In this document: positions 37,015-49,994 of the stretch, one piece after another
Layout of the letters: every line of letters begins with the position of its first letter
Position numbering within the stretch: position 1 is the stretch's first letter
Assembly: GCA_940337035.1 (NCBI GenBank)
Contig: CALNHX010002985.1
Coordinates: 1 to 64,000 of the forward strand
DNA: 64,000 bases
Source of the DNA: Agriotes lineatus
Taxonomy: Eukaryota; Arthropoda; Insecta; Coleoptera; Elateridae
Direction of reading: 5' to 3'
Made by a program: the position numbers and the translations under genes
Notes under the pieces: generated by a model
Told to the model about the DNA's origin: nothing
Databases searched by the model: none
What the model saw: the letters and a program-made list of their open reading frames with translations, nothing else

Positions 37015-39599
37015 AAAATTGCCTCGCATCGCCTCGCATCGCATCGCATCGCATCGCATCGCCTCGCATCGCATCGCATCGCATCGCATCGCATCGCATC
37101 GCTTCGCCTCGCATCGCATCGCATCGCCTTGCATCGCATCGCATCTCATCGCATCGCCTCGCATCGCCTCGCATCGCATCGCATCGCATCGCATTGCATC
37201 GCGTCGCATCGCATCGCATCGTATCGCATCGCATCTCATCTCAACGCATCGCATCGCCTCGCATCGCCTCGCATCGCATCAGATCGCATCGCATCGCATC
37301 GCCTCGCATCGCCTCGCATCGCCTCGCATCGCATCGCATCGCATCGTATCGCATCGCATCGCATCTCATCGCATCGCATCGCCTCGCATAGCCTCGCATT
37401 GCCTCGTATCGCCTCGCATTGCATCGCATCGCATCGCATCGCCTCGCAACCCCTCGCATCGCATCGCATCGCATCGTATCGCATCGCATCTCATCTCAAC
37501 GCATCGCATCGCCTCGCATCGCCTCGCATCGCATCAGATCGCATCGCATCGCATCGCCTCGCATCGCCTCGCATCGCCTCGCATCGCATCGCATCGCATC
37601 ATATCGCATCGCATCGCGTCGCATCGCATCGCATCGCCTCGCATCGCCTCGCATCTCATCGCATAGCATCGCATCGCATCGCATTGCATCGCGTCGCATC
37701 GCATCGCATCGCATCGCATCGCATCGCATCGCATCGCATCGCATCGAATCGCATCGCATCGCATCGCCTCGTATCGCATCGCATCGCATCGCCTTGCATC
37801 TCATCGCATCGCATCGCATCGCATCGAATCGCATCGCCTCGCATCTCATCGCATCGCATCGCATCGCATCGCATCGCATCGCATCGCATCTCATCGCATC
37901 GCATCGCATCGCTTCGCCTCGCATCGCCTCGCATCGTATTGCATCGCATCGCATCGCATCGCATCGCATCGCCTCGCATCGCCTCGCATCTCATCGCATA
38001 GCATCGCATCGAATCGCATTGCATCGCGTCGCATCGCATCGCATCGCATCGCATCGAATCGCATCGCATCGCATCGCCTCGCATCTCATCGCATCGCATC
38101 GCATCGCATCGCATCGCATCGCATCGCATCTCATCGCATCGCATCGCATCGCTTCGCCTCGCATCGCCTCGCATCGTATTGCATCGCATCGCATCGCATC
38201 GCATCGCATCTCCTCGCATCGCCTCGCATCTCATCGCATAGCATCGCATCGAATCGCATTGCATCGCGTCGCATCGCATCGCATCGCATCTCCTCGCATC
38301 GCCTCGCATCTCATCGCATAGCATCGCATCGAATCGCATTGCATCGCGTCGCATCGCATCGCATCGCATCGCATCGCATCGCATCGCATCTCCTCGCATC
38401 GCCTTGCATCTCATCGCATAGCATCGCATCGAATCGCATTGCATCGCGTCGCATCGCATCGAATCGCATTGCATCGCGTCGCATCGCATCGCATCGCATC
38501 GCATCGCATCGCCTCGCATCTCATCGCATAGCATCGCATCGAATCGCATTGCATCGCGTCGCATCGCATCGCATCGCATCGCATCGCATCGCATCGCATC
38601 GAATCGCATCGCATCACATCGCACCGCATCGCATCGCATCGAATCGCATCGCATCACATCGCACCGCACCGCATCGCATCACATCGCATCGCATCGCTTC
38701 GCATCGCATCGCATCGCATCGCATCGCATCACATCAAACCGCACCGCATCGCATCGCTTCGCATCGCATCGCATTGCATCGCATCACATCGCATCGCATC
38801 GCTTCGCATCGCATCGCACCGCATCGCATCGCTTCGCTTCGCATCGCATCGCTTCGCATCGCATCGCATTGCATCGCATCACATCGCATCGCATCGCTTC
38901 GCATCGCATCGTATCGCATCGCATCGCATCGCATCTCATCGCATCGCATCGCATCGCATCGCATCGCATCGCAACGCATCGCTTCGCATCGTATCGCACC
39001 GCATCGATTCGCATCGTATCGCACCGCATCGCATCGCATCGCATCGCATCGCATCGCATCGCATCGCAACGCATCGCATCGCATCGCAACGCATCGCTTC
39101 GCATCGTATCGCACCGCATCGCATCGCATCGTATCGCATCGCATCGCATCGCATCTCATCGCATCGCATCGCATCGCATCGCATCGCATCGCAACGCATC
39201 GCTTCGCATCGTATCGCACCGCATCGATTCGCATCGTATCGCACCGCATCGCATCGCATCGTATCGCATCGCATCGCATCGTATCGCATCGCATCGCATC
39301 GCATCGTATCGTATCGCAGCGCATCGCATCGCACCGCATCGCATCGCATCGTATCGCAGCGCATCGCATCGCATCGCATCGCATCGCAACGCATCTCATC
39401 GGATCGCATCGCTTCGCATCGCATCGCATCGCATCGCATCGCATCGCATCGCATCGCATCGCACCGCATCGCATCGTATCGCAGCGCATCGCACCGCACC
39501 GCATCGCATCGCATCGCATCGCATCGCATTGCATCGCATCACATCGCATCGCATCGCATCGCATCGTATCGCATCGCATCGCATCGCATCGCATCGCCT
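37015..39599. repeat. Complete HOR, 2,585 bp (reference copy)
   Basis: The B block runs 37015 to about 38000 and includes the lone cccct unit near 37450, cagat near 37275 and 37535, catat near 37600, and tgcat-cgcgt near 37685. The C block runs to 38734 with five agcat-cgaat groups. The A block starts at caaac (38735) and contains cgatt pairs, a paired-cgtat module at about 39305 and a terminal cgcac-cgcac pair at about 39495. The next HOR begins at 39600. Its length equals that of the copy at 48990. Confidence 0.88.
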
Positions 39600-41400
39600 A
39601 AAATTGCCTCGCATCGCCTCGCATCGCATCGCATCGCATCGCATCGCCTCGCATCGCATCGCATCGCATCGCATCGCATCGCATCGCTTCGCCTCGCATC
39701 GCATCGCATCGCCTTGCATCGCATCGCATCTCATCGCATCGCCTCGCATCGCCTCGCATCGCATCGCATCGCATCGCATTGCATCGCGTCGCATCGCATC
39801 GCATCGTATCGCATCGCATCTCATCTCAACGCATCGCATCGCCTCGCATCGCCTCGCATCGCATCAGATCGCATCGCATCGCATCGCCTCGCATCGCCTC
39901 GCATCGCCTCGCATCGCATCGCATCGCATCGTATCGCATCGCATCGCATCTCATCGCATCGCATCGCCTCGCATAGCCTCGCATTGCCTCGTATCGCCTC
40001 GCATTGCATCGCATCGCATCGCATCGCCTCGCAACCCCTCGCATCGCATCGCATCGCATCGTATCGCATCGCATCTCATCTCAACGCATCGCATCGCCTC
40101 GCATCGCCTCGCATCGCATCAGATCGCATCGCATCGCATCGCCTCGCATCGCCTCGCATCGCCTCGCATCGCATCGCATCGCATCATATCGCATCGCATC
40201 GCGTCGCATCGCATCGCATCGCCTCGCATCGCCTCGCATCTCATCGCATAGCATCGCATCGCATCGCATTGCATCGCGTCGCATCGCATCGCATCGCATC
40301 GCATCGCATCGCATCGCATCGCATCGCATCGAATCGCATCGCATCGCATCGCCTCGTATCGCATCGCATCGCATCGCCTTGCATCTCATCGCATCGCATC
40401 GCATCGCATCGAATCGCATCGCCTCGCATCTCATCGCATCGCATCGCATCGCATCGCATCGCATCGCATCGCATCTCATCGCATCGCATCGCATCGCTTC
40501 GCCTCGCATCGCCTCGCATCGTATTGCATCGCATCGCATCGCATCGCATCGCATCGCCTCGCATCGCCTCGCATCTCATCGCATAGCATCGCATCGAATC
40601 GCATTGCATCGCGTCGCATCGCATCGCATCGCATCGCATCGAATCGCATCGCATCGCATCGCCTCGCATCTCATCGCATCGCATCGCATCGCATCGCATC
40701 GCATCGCATCGCATCTCATCGCATCGCATCGCATCGCTTCGCCTCGCATCGCCTCGCATCGTATTGCATCGCATCGCATCGCATCGCATCGCATCTCCTC
40801 GCATCGCCTCGCATCTCATCGCATAGCATCGCATCGAATCGCATTGCATCGCGTCGCATCGCATCGCATCGCATCTCCTCGCATCGCCTCGCATCTCATC
40901 GCATAGCATCGCATCGAATCGCATTGCATCGCGTCGCATCGCATCGCATCGCATCGCATCGCATCGCATCGCATCTCCTCGCATCGCCTTGCATCTCATC
41001 GCATAGCATCGCATCGAATCGCATTGCATCGCGTCGCATCGCATCGAATCGCATTGCATCGCGTCGCATCGCATCGCATCGCATCGCATCGCATCGCCTC
41101 GCATCTCATCGCATAGCATCGCATCGAATCGCATTGCATCGCGTCGCATCGCATCGCATCGCATCGCATCGCATCGCATCGCATCGAATCGCATCGCATC
41201 ACATCGCACCGCATCGCATCGCATCGAATCGCATCGCATCACATCGCACCGCACCGCATCGCATCACATCGCATCGCATCGTTTCGCATCGCATCGCATC
41301 GCATCGCATCGCATCACATCAAACCGCACCGCATCGCATCGCTTCGCATCGCATCGCATTGCATCGCATCACATCGCATCGCATCGCTTCGCATCGCATC
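39600..41400. repeat. Partial HOR, second member of tandem pair
   Basis: It repeats 37015 at an offset of 2,585 bp through the B and C blocks and just past caaac (41320), then diverges into D/A sequence at about 41400. The C-block landmark is the same length as in the first member. cgttt at 41280 replaces cgctt. Confidence 0.86.
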
Positions 41401-43290
41401 GCATCGCATCGCATCGCATCGCATCACATCGCACCGCACCGCATCGCATCGCATCGCATCGCATCGCATTGCATCGCATCACATCGCATCGCATCGCATC
41501 GCATCGCATCGCATCGCATCGCATCGCATCGCATCGTATCGTATCGCAGCGCATCGCATCGCACCGCATCGCATCGCATCGTATCGCAGCGCATCGCATC
41601 GCATCGCATCGCATCGCAACGCATCTCATCGGATCGCATCGCTTCGCATCGCATCGCATCGCATCGCATCGCATCGCATCGCATCGCATCACATCGCACC
41701 GCACCGCATCGCATCGCATCGCATCGCATCGCATTGCATCGCATCACATCGCATCGCATCGCATCGCATCGCATCGCATCGCATCGCATCGCATCGCATC
41801 GTATCGTATCGCAGCGCATCGCATCGCACCGCATCGCATCGCATCGTATCGCAGCGCATCGCATCGCATCGCATCGCATCGCAACGCATCTCATCGGATC
41901 GCATCGCTTCGCATCGCATCGCATCGCATCGCATCGCATCGCATCGCATCGCATCGTATCGTATCGCAGCGCATCGCATCGCACCGCATCGCATCGCATC
42001 GTATCGCAGCGCATCGCATCGCATCACATCGCACCGCACCGCATCGCATCGCATCGCATCGCATCGCATTGCATCGCATCACATCGCATCGCATCGCATC
42101 GCATCGCATCGCATCGCATCGCATCGCATCGCATCGTATCGTATCGCAGCGCATCGCATCGCACCGCATCGCATCGCATCGTATCGCAGCGCATCGCATC
42201 GCATCGCATCGCATCGCAACGCATCTCATCGGATCGCATCGCTTCGCATCGCATCGCATCGCATCGCATCGCATCGCCTCGCATCGCCTCGCATCTCATC
42301 GCATAGCATCGCATCGAATCGCATTGCATCGCGTCGCATCGCATCGCATCGCATCGCATCGCATCGCATCGCATCGAATCGCATCGCATCACATCGCACC
42401 GCATCGCATCGCATCGAATCGCATCGCATCACATCGCACCGCACCGCATCGCATCGCATCGCATCGCATCACATCGCACCGCACCGCATCGCATCACATC
42501 GCATCGCATCGCTTCGCATCGCACCGCATCGCATCGCATCGCATCGCATCGCATCGCATCGCATCGTATCGTATCGCAGCGCATCGCATCGCACCGCATC
42601 GCATCGCATCGTATCGCAGCGCATCGCATCGCATCGCATCACATCGCAACGCATCTCATCGGATCGCATCGCTTCGCATCGCATCGCATCGCATCGCATC
42701 GCATCGCATCGCATCGCATCGCACCGCATCGCATCGTATCGCAGCGCATCGCACCGCACCGCATCGCATCGCATCGCATCGCATCGCATTGCATCGCATC
42801 ACATCGCATCGCATCGCATCGCATCGCATCGCATCGCATCGCATCGCATCGCATCGCAACGCATCGCTTCGCATCGCCTCGCATCGCATCGCATCGCAGC
42901 GCATCGCATCGCATCGCATCGCATCGCAACGCATCGCTTCGCATCGTATCGCACCGCATCGCATCGCATCGTATCGCAGCGCATCGCATCGCATCGCATC
43001 GCATCGCATCGCATCGCATCGCATCGCATCGCAACGCATCGCATCGCATCGCAACGCATCGCTTCGCATCGTATCGCACCGCATCGCATCGCATCGTATC
43101 GCATCGCATCGCATCGCATCTCATCGCATCGCATCGCATCGCATCGCATCGCATCGCAACGCATCGCTTCGCATCGTATCGCACCGCATCGATTTGCATC
43201 GTATCGCACCGCATCGCATCGCATCGTATCGCATCGCATCGCATCGCATCGCATCTCATCGCATCGCATCGCATCGCATCGCATCGCATC
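41401..43290. repeat. D/A satellite domain
   Basis: This is the counterpart of 22136-24180 in the 14-kb duplication. It has paired-cgtat modules, cacat-cgcac pairs, and the cgatt-tgcat pair at about 43190. It lacks the extra 155 bp found at 23.7-24.0 kb. Confidence 0.8.
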
Positions 43291-43970
43291 GCATCGCATC
43301 GCCTCGCATCGCCTCGCATCTCATCGCATAGCATCGCATCGAATCGCATTGCATCGCGTCGCATCGCATCGCATCGCATCGCATCGAATCGCATCGCATC
43401 GCATCGCCTCGCATCTCATCGCATCGCATCGCATCGCATCGCATCGCATCGCATCGCATCTCATCGCATCGCATCGCATCGCTTCGCCTCGCATCGCCTC
43501 GCATCGTATTGCATCGCATCGCATCGCATCGCATCGCATCTCCTCGCATCGCCTCGCATCTCATCGCATAGCATCGCATCGAATCGCATTGCATCGCGTC
43601 GCATCGCATCGCATCGCATCGCATCTCCTCGCATCGCCTCGCATCTCATCGCATAGCATCGCATCGAATCGCATTGCATCGCGTCGCATCGCATCGAAAC
43701 GCATTGCATCGCGTCGCATCGCATCGCATCGCATCGCATCGCATCGCCTCGCATCTCATCGCATAGCATCGCATCGAATTGCATTGCATCGCGTCGCATC
43801 GCATCGCATCGCATCGCATCGCATCGCATCGCATCGAATCGCATCGCATCACATCGCACCGCATCGCATCGCATCGAATCGCATCGCATCACATCGCACC
43901 GCACCGCATCGCATCACATCGCATCGCATCGCTTCGCATCGCATCGCATCGCATCGCATCGCATCACATC
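43291..43970. repeat. C-type block with cgaaa variant
   Basis: This is the counterpart of 24181-24860 at 19,110 bp, with cgaaa at about 43695, the cgaat-tgcat-tgcat group near 43775 and caaac at 43970. Confidence 0.82.
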
Positions 43971-46099
43971 AAACCGCACCGCATCGCATCGCTTCGCATC
44001 GCATCGCATTGCATCGCATCACATCGCATCGCATCGCTTCGCATCGCATCGCATCGCATCGCATCGCATCGCATCACATCGCACCGCACCGCATCGCATC
44101 GCATCGCATCGCATCGCATTGCATCGCATCACATCGCATCGCATCGCATCGCATCGCATCGCATCGCATCGCATCGCATCGCATCGTATCGTATCGCAGC
44201 GCATCGCATCGCACCGCATCGCATCGCATCGTATCGCAGCGCATCGCATCGCATCGCATCGCATCGCAACGCATCTCATCGGATCGCATCGCTTCGCATC
44301 GCATCGCATCGCATCGCATCGCATCGCATCGCATCGCATCGCATCGCATCGCATCGCAACGCATCTCATCGGATCGCATCGCTTCTCATCGCATCGCATC
44401 GCCTCGCATCGCCTCGCATCTCATCGCGTCGCATCGCATCGCATCGCATCGCATCGCATCGCATCGCATCGAATCGCATCGCATCACATCGCACCGCATC
44501 GCATCGCATCGAATCGCATCGCATCACATCGCACCGCACCGCATCGCATCGCATCGCATCGCATCACATCGCACCGCACCGCATCGCATCACATCGCATC
44601 GCATCGCTTCGCATCGCACCGCATCGCATCGCATCGCATCGCATCGCATCGCATCGCATCGTATCGTATCGCAGCGCATCGCATCGCACCGCATCGCATC
44701 GCATCGTATCGCAGCGCATCGCATCGCATCGCATCGCATCGCAACGCATCTCATCGGATCGCATCGCTTCGCATCGCATCGCATCGCATCGCATCGCATC
44801 GCATCGCATCGCATCGCACCGCATCGCATCGTATCGCAGCGCATCGCACCGCACCGCATCGCATCGCATCGCATCGCATCGCATTGCATCGCATCACATC
44901 GCATCGCATCGCATCGCATCGCATCGCATCGCATCGCATCGCATCGCATCGCATCGTATCGTATCGCAGCGCATCGCATCGCACCGCATCGCATCGCATC
45001 GTATCGCAGCGCATCGCATCGCATCGCATCGCATCGCAACGCATCTCATCGGATCGCATCGCTTCGCATCGCATCGCATCGCATCGCATCGCATCGCATC
45101 GCATCGCATCGCACCGCATCGCATCGTATCGCAGCGCATCGCATCGCACCGCATCGCATCGCATCGTATCGCAGCGCATCGCATCGCATCGCATCGCATC
45201 GCATCGCAACGCATCGCTTCGCATCGCATCGCACCGCATCGCATCGCATCGCATCGCAACGCATCGCTTCGCATCGCCTCGCATCGCATCGCATCGCAGC
45301 GCATCGCATCGCATCGCATCGCATCGCAACGCATCGCTTCGCATCGTATCGCACCGCATCGCATCGCATCGTATCGCAGCGCATCGCATCGCATCGCATC
45401 GCATCGCATCGCATCGCATCGCATCGCATCGCAACGCATCGCATCGCATCGCAACGCATCGCTTCGCATCGTATCGCACCGCATCGCATCGCATCGTATC
45501 GCATCGCATCGCATCGCATCTCATCGCATCGCATCGCATCGCATCGCATCGCATCGCAACGCATCGCTTCGCATCGTATCGCACCGCATCGATTCGCATC
45601 GTATCGCACCGCATCGCATCGCATCGTATCGCATCGCATCGCATCGTATCGCATCGCATCGCATCGCATCGTATCGTATCGCAGCGCATCGCATCGCACC
45701 GCATCGCATCGCATCGTATCGCAGCGCATCGCATCGCATCGCATCGCATCGCAACGCATCTCATCGGATCGCATCGCTTCGCATCGCATCGCATCGCATC
45801 GCATCGCATCGCATCGCATCGCATCGCACCGCATCGCATCGTATCGCATCGCATCGCATCGCATCGTATCGTATCGCAGCGCATCGCATCGCACCGCATC
45901 GCATCGCATCGTATCGCAGCGCATCGCATCGCATCGCATCGCATCGCAACGCATCTCATCGGATCGCATCGCTTCGCATCGCATCGCATCGCATCGCATC
46001 GCATCGCATCGCATCGCATCGCATCGCATTGCATCGCATCACATCGCATCGCATCGCATCGCATCGTATCGCATCGCATCGCATCGCATCGCATCGCCT
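43971..46099. repeat. D/A satellite domain ending in an A block
   Basis: It has the cgctt-ctcat junction at 44385 followed by the six-unit loss at about 44425. From about 45.55 kb it departs from the 14-kb duplication and continues as A-type sequence with paired-cgtat modules, ending at aaaat 46100. A block of about 195 bp inside the A part (near 45.66-45.97 kb) is repeated. Confidence 0.78.
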
Positions 46100-47104
46100 A
46101 AAATTGCCTCGCATCGCCTCGCATCGCATCGCATCGCATCGCATCGCCTCGCATCGCATCGCATCGCATCGCATCGCATCGCATCGCTTCGCCTCGCATC
46201 GCATCGCATCGCCTTGCATCGCATCGCATCTCATCGCATCGCCTCGCATCGCCTCGCATCGCATCGCATCGCATCGCATTGCATCGCGTCGCATCGCATC
46301 GCATCGTATCGCATCGCATCTCATCTCAACGCATCGCATCGCCTCGCATCGCCTCGCATCGCATCAGATCGCATCGCATCGCATCGCCTCGCATCGCCTC
46401 GCATCGCCTCGCATCGCATCGCATCGCATCGTATCGCATCGCATCGCATCTCATCGCATCGCATCGCCTCGCATAGCCTCGCATTGCCTCGTATCGCCTC
46501 GCATTGCATCGCATCGCATCGCATCGCCTCGCAACCCCTCGCATCGCATCGCATCGCATCGTATCGCATCGCATCTCATCTCAACGCATCGCATCGCCTC
46601 GCATCGCCTCGCATCGCATCAGATCGCATCGCATCGCATCGCCTCGCATCGCCTCGCATCGCCTCGCATCGCATCGCATCGCATCATATCGCATCGCATC
46701 GCGTCGCATCGCATCGCATCGCCTCGCATCGCCTCGCATCTCATCGCATAGCATCGCATCGCATCGCATTGCATCGCGTCGCATCGCATCGCATCGCATC
46801 GCATCGCATCGCATCGCATCGCATCGCATCGAATCGCATCGCATCGCATCGCCTCGTATCGCATCGCATCGCATCGCCTTGCATCTCATCGCATCGCATC
46901 GCATCGCATCGAATCGCATCGCCTCGCATCTCATCGCATCGCATCGCATCGCATCGCATCGCATCGCATCGCATCTCATCGCATCGCATCGCATCGCTTC
47001 GCCTCGCATCGCCTCGCATCGTATTGCATCGCATCGCATCGCATCGCATCGCATCGCCTCGCATCGCCTCGCATCTCATCGCATAGCATCGCATCGAATC
47101 GCAT
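44215..47104. repeat. Tandem 2,890-bp duplication, first copy
   Basis: Everything from about 44.2 kb to the junction near 47.1 kb is repeated at an offset of 2,890 bp: cgctt-ctcat 44385/47275 and aaaat 46100/48990, with the intervening B, D/A and A textures agreeing. The unit joins the end of a truncated B/C block to the middle of a D/A domain, so it cuts across HOR boundaries. Confidence 0.86.
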
Positions 47105-48989
47105 CGCATCGCATCGCATCGTATCGCAGCGCATCGCATCGCATCGCATCGCATCGCAACGCATCTCATCGGATCGCATCGCTTCGCATCGCATCGCATC
47201 GCATCGCATCGCATCGCATCGCATCGCATCGCATCGCATCGCATCGCAACGCATCTCATCGGATCGCATCGCTTCTCATCGCATCGCATCGCCTCGCATC
47301 GCCTCGCATCTCATCGCGTCGCATCGCATCGCATCGCATCGCATCGCATCGCATCGCATCGAATCGCATCGCATCACATCGCACCGCATCGCATCGCATC
47401 GAATCGCATCGCATCACATCGCACCGCACCGCATCGCATCGCATCGCATCGCATCACATCGCACCGCACCGCATCGCATCACATCGCATCGCATCGCTTC
47501 GCATCGCACCGCATCGCATCGCATCGCATCGCATCGCATCGCATCGCATCGTATCGTATCGCAGCGCATCGCATCGCACCGCATCGCATCGCATCGTATC
47601 GCAGCGCATCGCATCGCATCGCATCGCATCGCAACGCATCTCATCGGATCGCATCGCTTCGCATCGCATCGCATCGCATCGCATCGCATCGCATCGCATC
47701 GCATCGCACCGCATCGCATCGTATCGCAGCGCATCGCACCGCACCGCATCGCATCGCATCGCATCGCATCGCATTGCATCGCATCACATCGCATCGCATC
47801 GCATCGCATCGCATCGCATCGCATCGCATCGCATCGCATCGCATCGTATCGTATCGCAGCGCATCGCATCGCACCGCATCGCATCGCATCGTATCGCAGC
47901 GCATCGCATCGCATCGCATCGCATCGCAACGCATCTCATCGGATCGCATCGCTTCGCATCGCATCGCATCGCATCGCATCGCATCGCATCGCATCGCATC
48001 GCACCGCATCGCATCGTATCGCAGCGCATCGCATCGCACCGCATCGCATCGCATCGTATCGCAGCGCATCGCATCGCATCGCATCGCATCGCATCGCAAC
48101 GCATCGCTTCGCATCGCATCGCACCGCATCGCATCGCATCGCATCGCAACGCATCGCTTCGCATCGCCTCGCATCGCATCGCATCGCAGCGCATCGCATC
48201 GCATCGCATCGCATCGCAACGCATCGCTTCGCATCGTATCGCACCGCATCGCATCGCATCGTATCGCAGCGCATCGCATCGCATCGCATCGCATCGCATC
48301 GCATCGCATCGCATCGCATCGCAACGCATCGCATCGCATCGCAACGCATCGCTTCGCATCGTATCGCACCGCATCGCATCGCATCGTATCGCATCGCATC
48401 GCATCGCATCTCATCGCATCGCATCGCATCGCATCGCATCGCATCGCAACGCATCGCTTCGCATCGTATCGCACCGCATCGATTCGCATCGTATCGCACC
48501 GCATCGCATCGCATCGTATCGCATCGCATCGCATCGTATCGCATCGCATCGCATCGCATCGTATCGTATCGCAGCGCATCGCATCGCACCGCATCGCATC
48601 GCATCGTATCGCAGCGCATCGCATCGCATCGCATCGCATCGCAACGCATCTCATCGGATCGCATCGCTTCGCATCGCATCGCATCGCATCGCATCGCATC
48701 GCATCGCATCGCATCGCACCGCATCGCATCGTATCGCATCGCATCGCATCGCATCGTATCGTATCGCAGCGCATCGCATCGCACCGCATCGCATCGCATC
48801 GTATCGCAGCGCATCGCATCGCATCGCATCGCATCGCAACGCATCTCATCGGATCGCATCGCTTCGCATCGCATCGCATCGCATCGCATCGCATCGCATC
48901 GCATCGCATCGCATCGCATTGCATCGCATCACATCGCATCGCATCGCATCGCATCGTATCGCATCGCATCGCATCGCATCGCATCGCCT
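46100..48989. repeat. Hybrid HOR interval, 2,890 bp
   Basis: It starts as a normal B block with agcat at about 47090, which should be followed by tgcat-cgcgt of the C block. Instead, at about 47100-47120, it changes to D/A sequence matching 44.21 kb onward, then ends in an A block. This is the junction of the 2,890-bp tandem duplication. Confidence 0.83.
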
Positions 48990-49994
48990 AAAATTGCCTC
49001 GCATCGCCTCGCATCGCATCGCATCGCATCGCATCGCCTCGCATCGCATCGCATCGCATCGCATCGCATCGCATCGCTTCGCCTCGCATCGCATCGCATC
49101 GCCTTGCATCGCATCGCATCTCATCGCATCGCCTCGCATCGCCTCGCATCGCATCGCATCGCATCGCATTGCATCGCGTCGCATCGCATCGCATCGTATC
49201 GCATCGCATCTCATCTCAACGCATCGCATCGCCTCGCATCGCCTCGCATCGCATCAGATCGCATCGCATCGCATCGCCTCGCATCGCCTCGCATCGCCTC
49301 GCATCGCATCGCATCGCATCGTATCGCATCGCATCGCATCTCATCGCATCGCATCGCCTCGCATAGCCTCGCATTGCCTCGTATCGCCTCGCATTGCATC
49401 GCATCGCATCGCATCGCCTCGCAACCCCTCGCATCGCATCGCATCGCATCGTATCGCATCGCATCTCATCTCAACGCATCGCATCGCCTCGCATCGCCTC
49501 GCATCGCATCAGATCGCATCGCATCGCATCGCCTCGCATCGCCTCGCATCGCCTCGCATCGCATCGCATCGCATCATATCGCATCGCATCGCGTCGCATC
49601 GCATCGCATCGCCTCGCATCGCCTCGCATCTCATCGCATAGCATCGCATCGCATCGCATTGCATCGCGTCGCATCGCATCGCATCGCATCGCATCGCATC
49701 GCATCGCATCGCATCGCATCGAATCGCATCGCATCGCATCGCCTCGTATCGCATCGCATCGCATCGCCTTGCATCTCATCGCATCGCATCGCATCGCATC
49801 GAATCGCATCGCCTCGCATCTCATCGCATCGCATCGCATCGCATCGCATCGCATCGCATCGCATCTCATCGCATCGCATCGCATCGCTTCGCCTCGCATC
49901 GCCTCGCATCGTATTGCATCGCATCGCATCGCATCGCATCGCATCGCCTCGCATCGCCTCGCATCTCATCGCATAGCATCGCATCGAATCGCAT
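47105..49994. repeat. Tandem 2,890-bp duplication, second copy
   Basis: This is the partner of 44215-47104. Its right end, near 49.98 kb, continues normally into the C block (tgcat-cgcgt after cgaat), which shows that the uninterrupted arrangement is at this end and the junction at 47.1 kb is the derived one. Confidence 0.85.

Larger units (their letters stand above)
36935..41690. repeat. 4.75-kb duplication, left copy (offset 11,975)
   Basis: This segment corresponds to 48910-53665 at a constant offset of 11,975 bp at every landmark I checked: aaaat 37015/48990 and 39600/51575, caaac 38735/50710 and 41320/53295, cgttt 41280/53255, and the 189-bp landmark 38311/50286 and 40896/52871. No insertion or deletion separates the copies over 4.75 kb, so this is among the youngest duplications in the window. 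Confidence 0.87.
31370..45550. repeat. 14-kb segmental duplication, right copy
   Basis: This is the partner of 12160-26440. Relative to it, this copy lacks 55 bp at about 36.33 kb, keeps the 40 bp missing at 18.45 kb, and lacks the 155-bp duplication at 23.7-24.0 kb. Shared rare variants such as cgttt at 22015/41280 and cgatt-tgcat at 24080/43190 support descent from one segment rather than chance similarity of low-complexity sequence. The interval 34175-35254 has a different internal joint from its counterpart. Confidence 0.8.
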
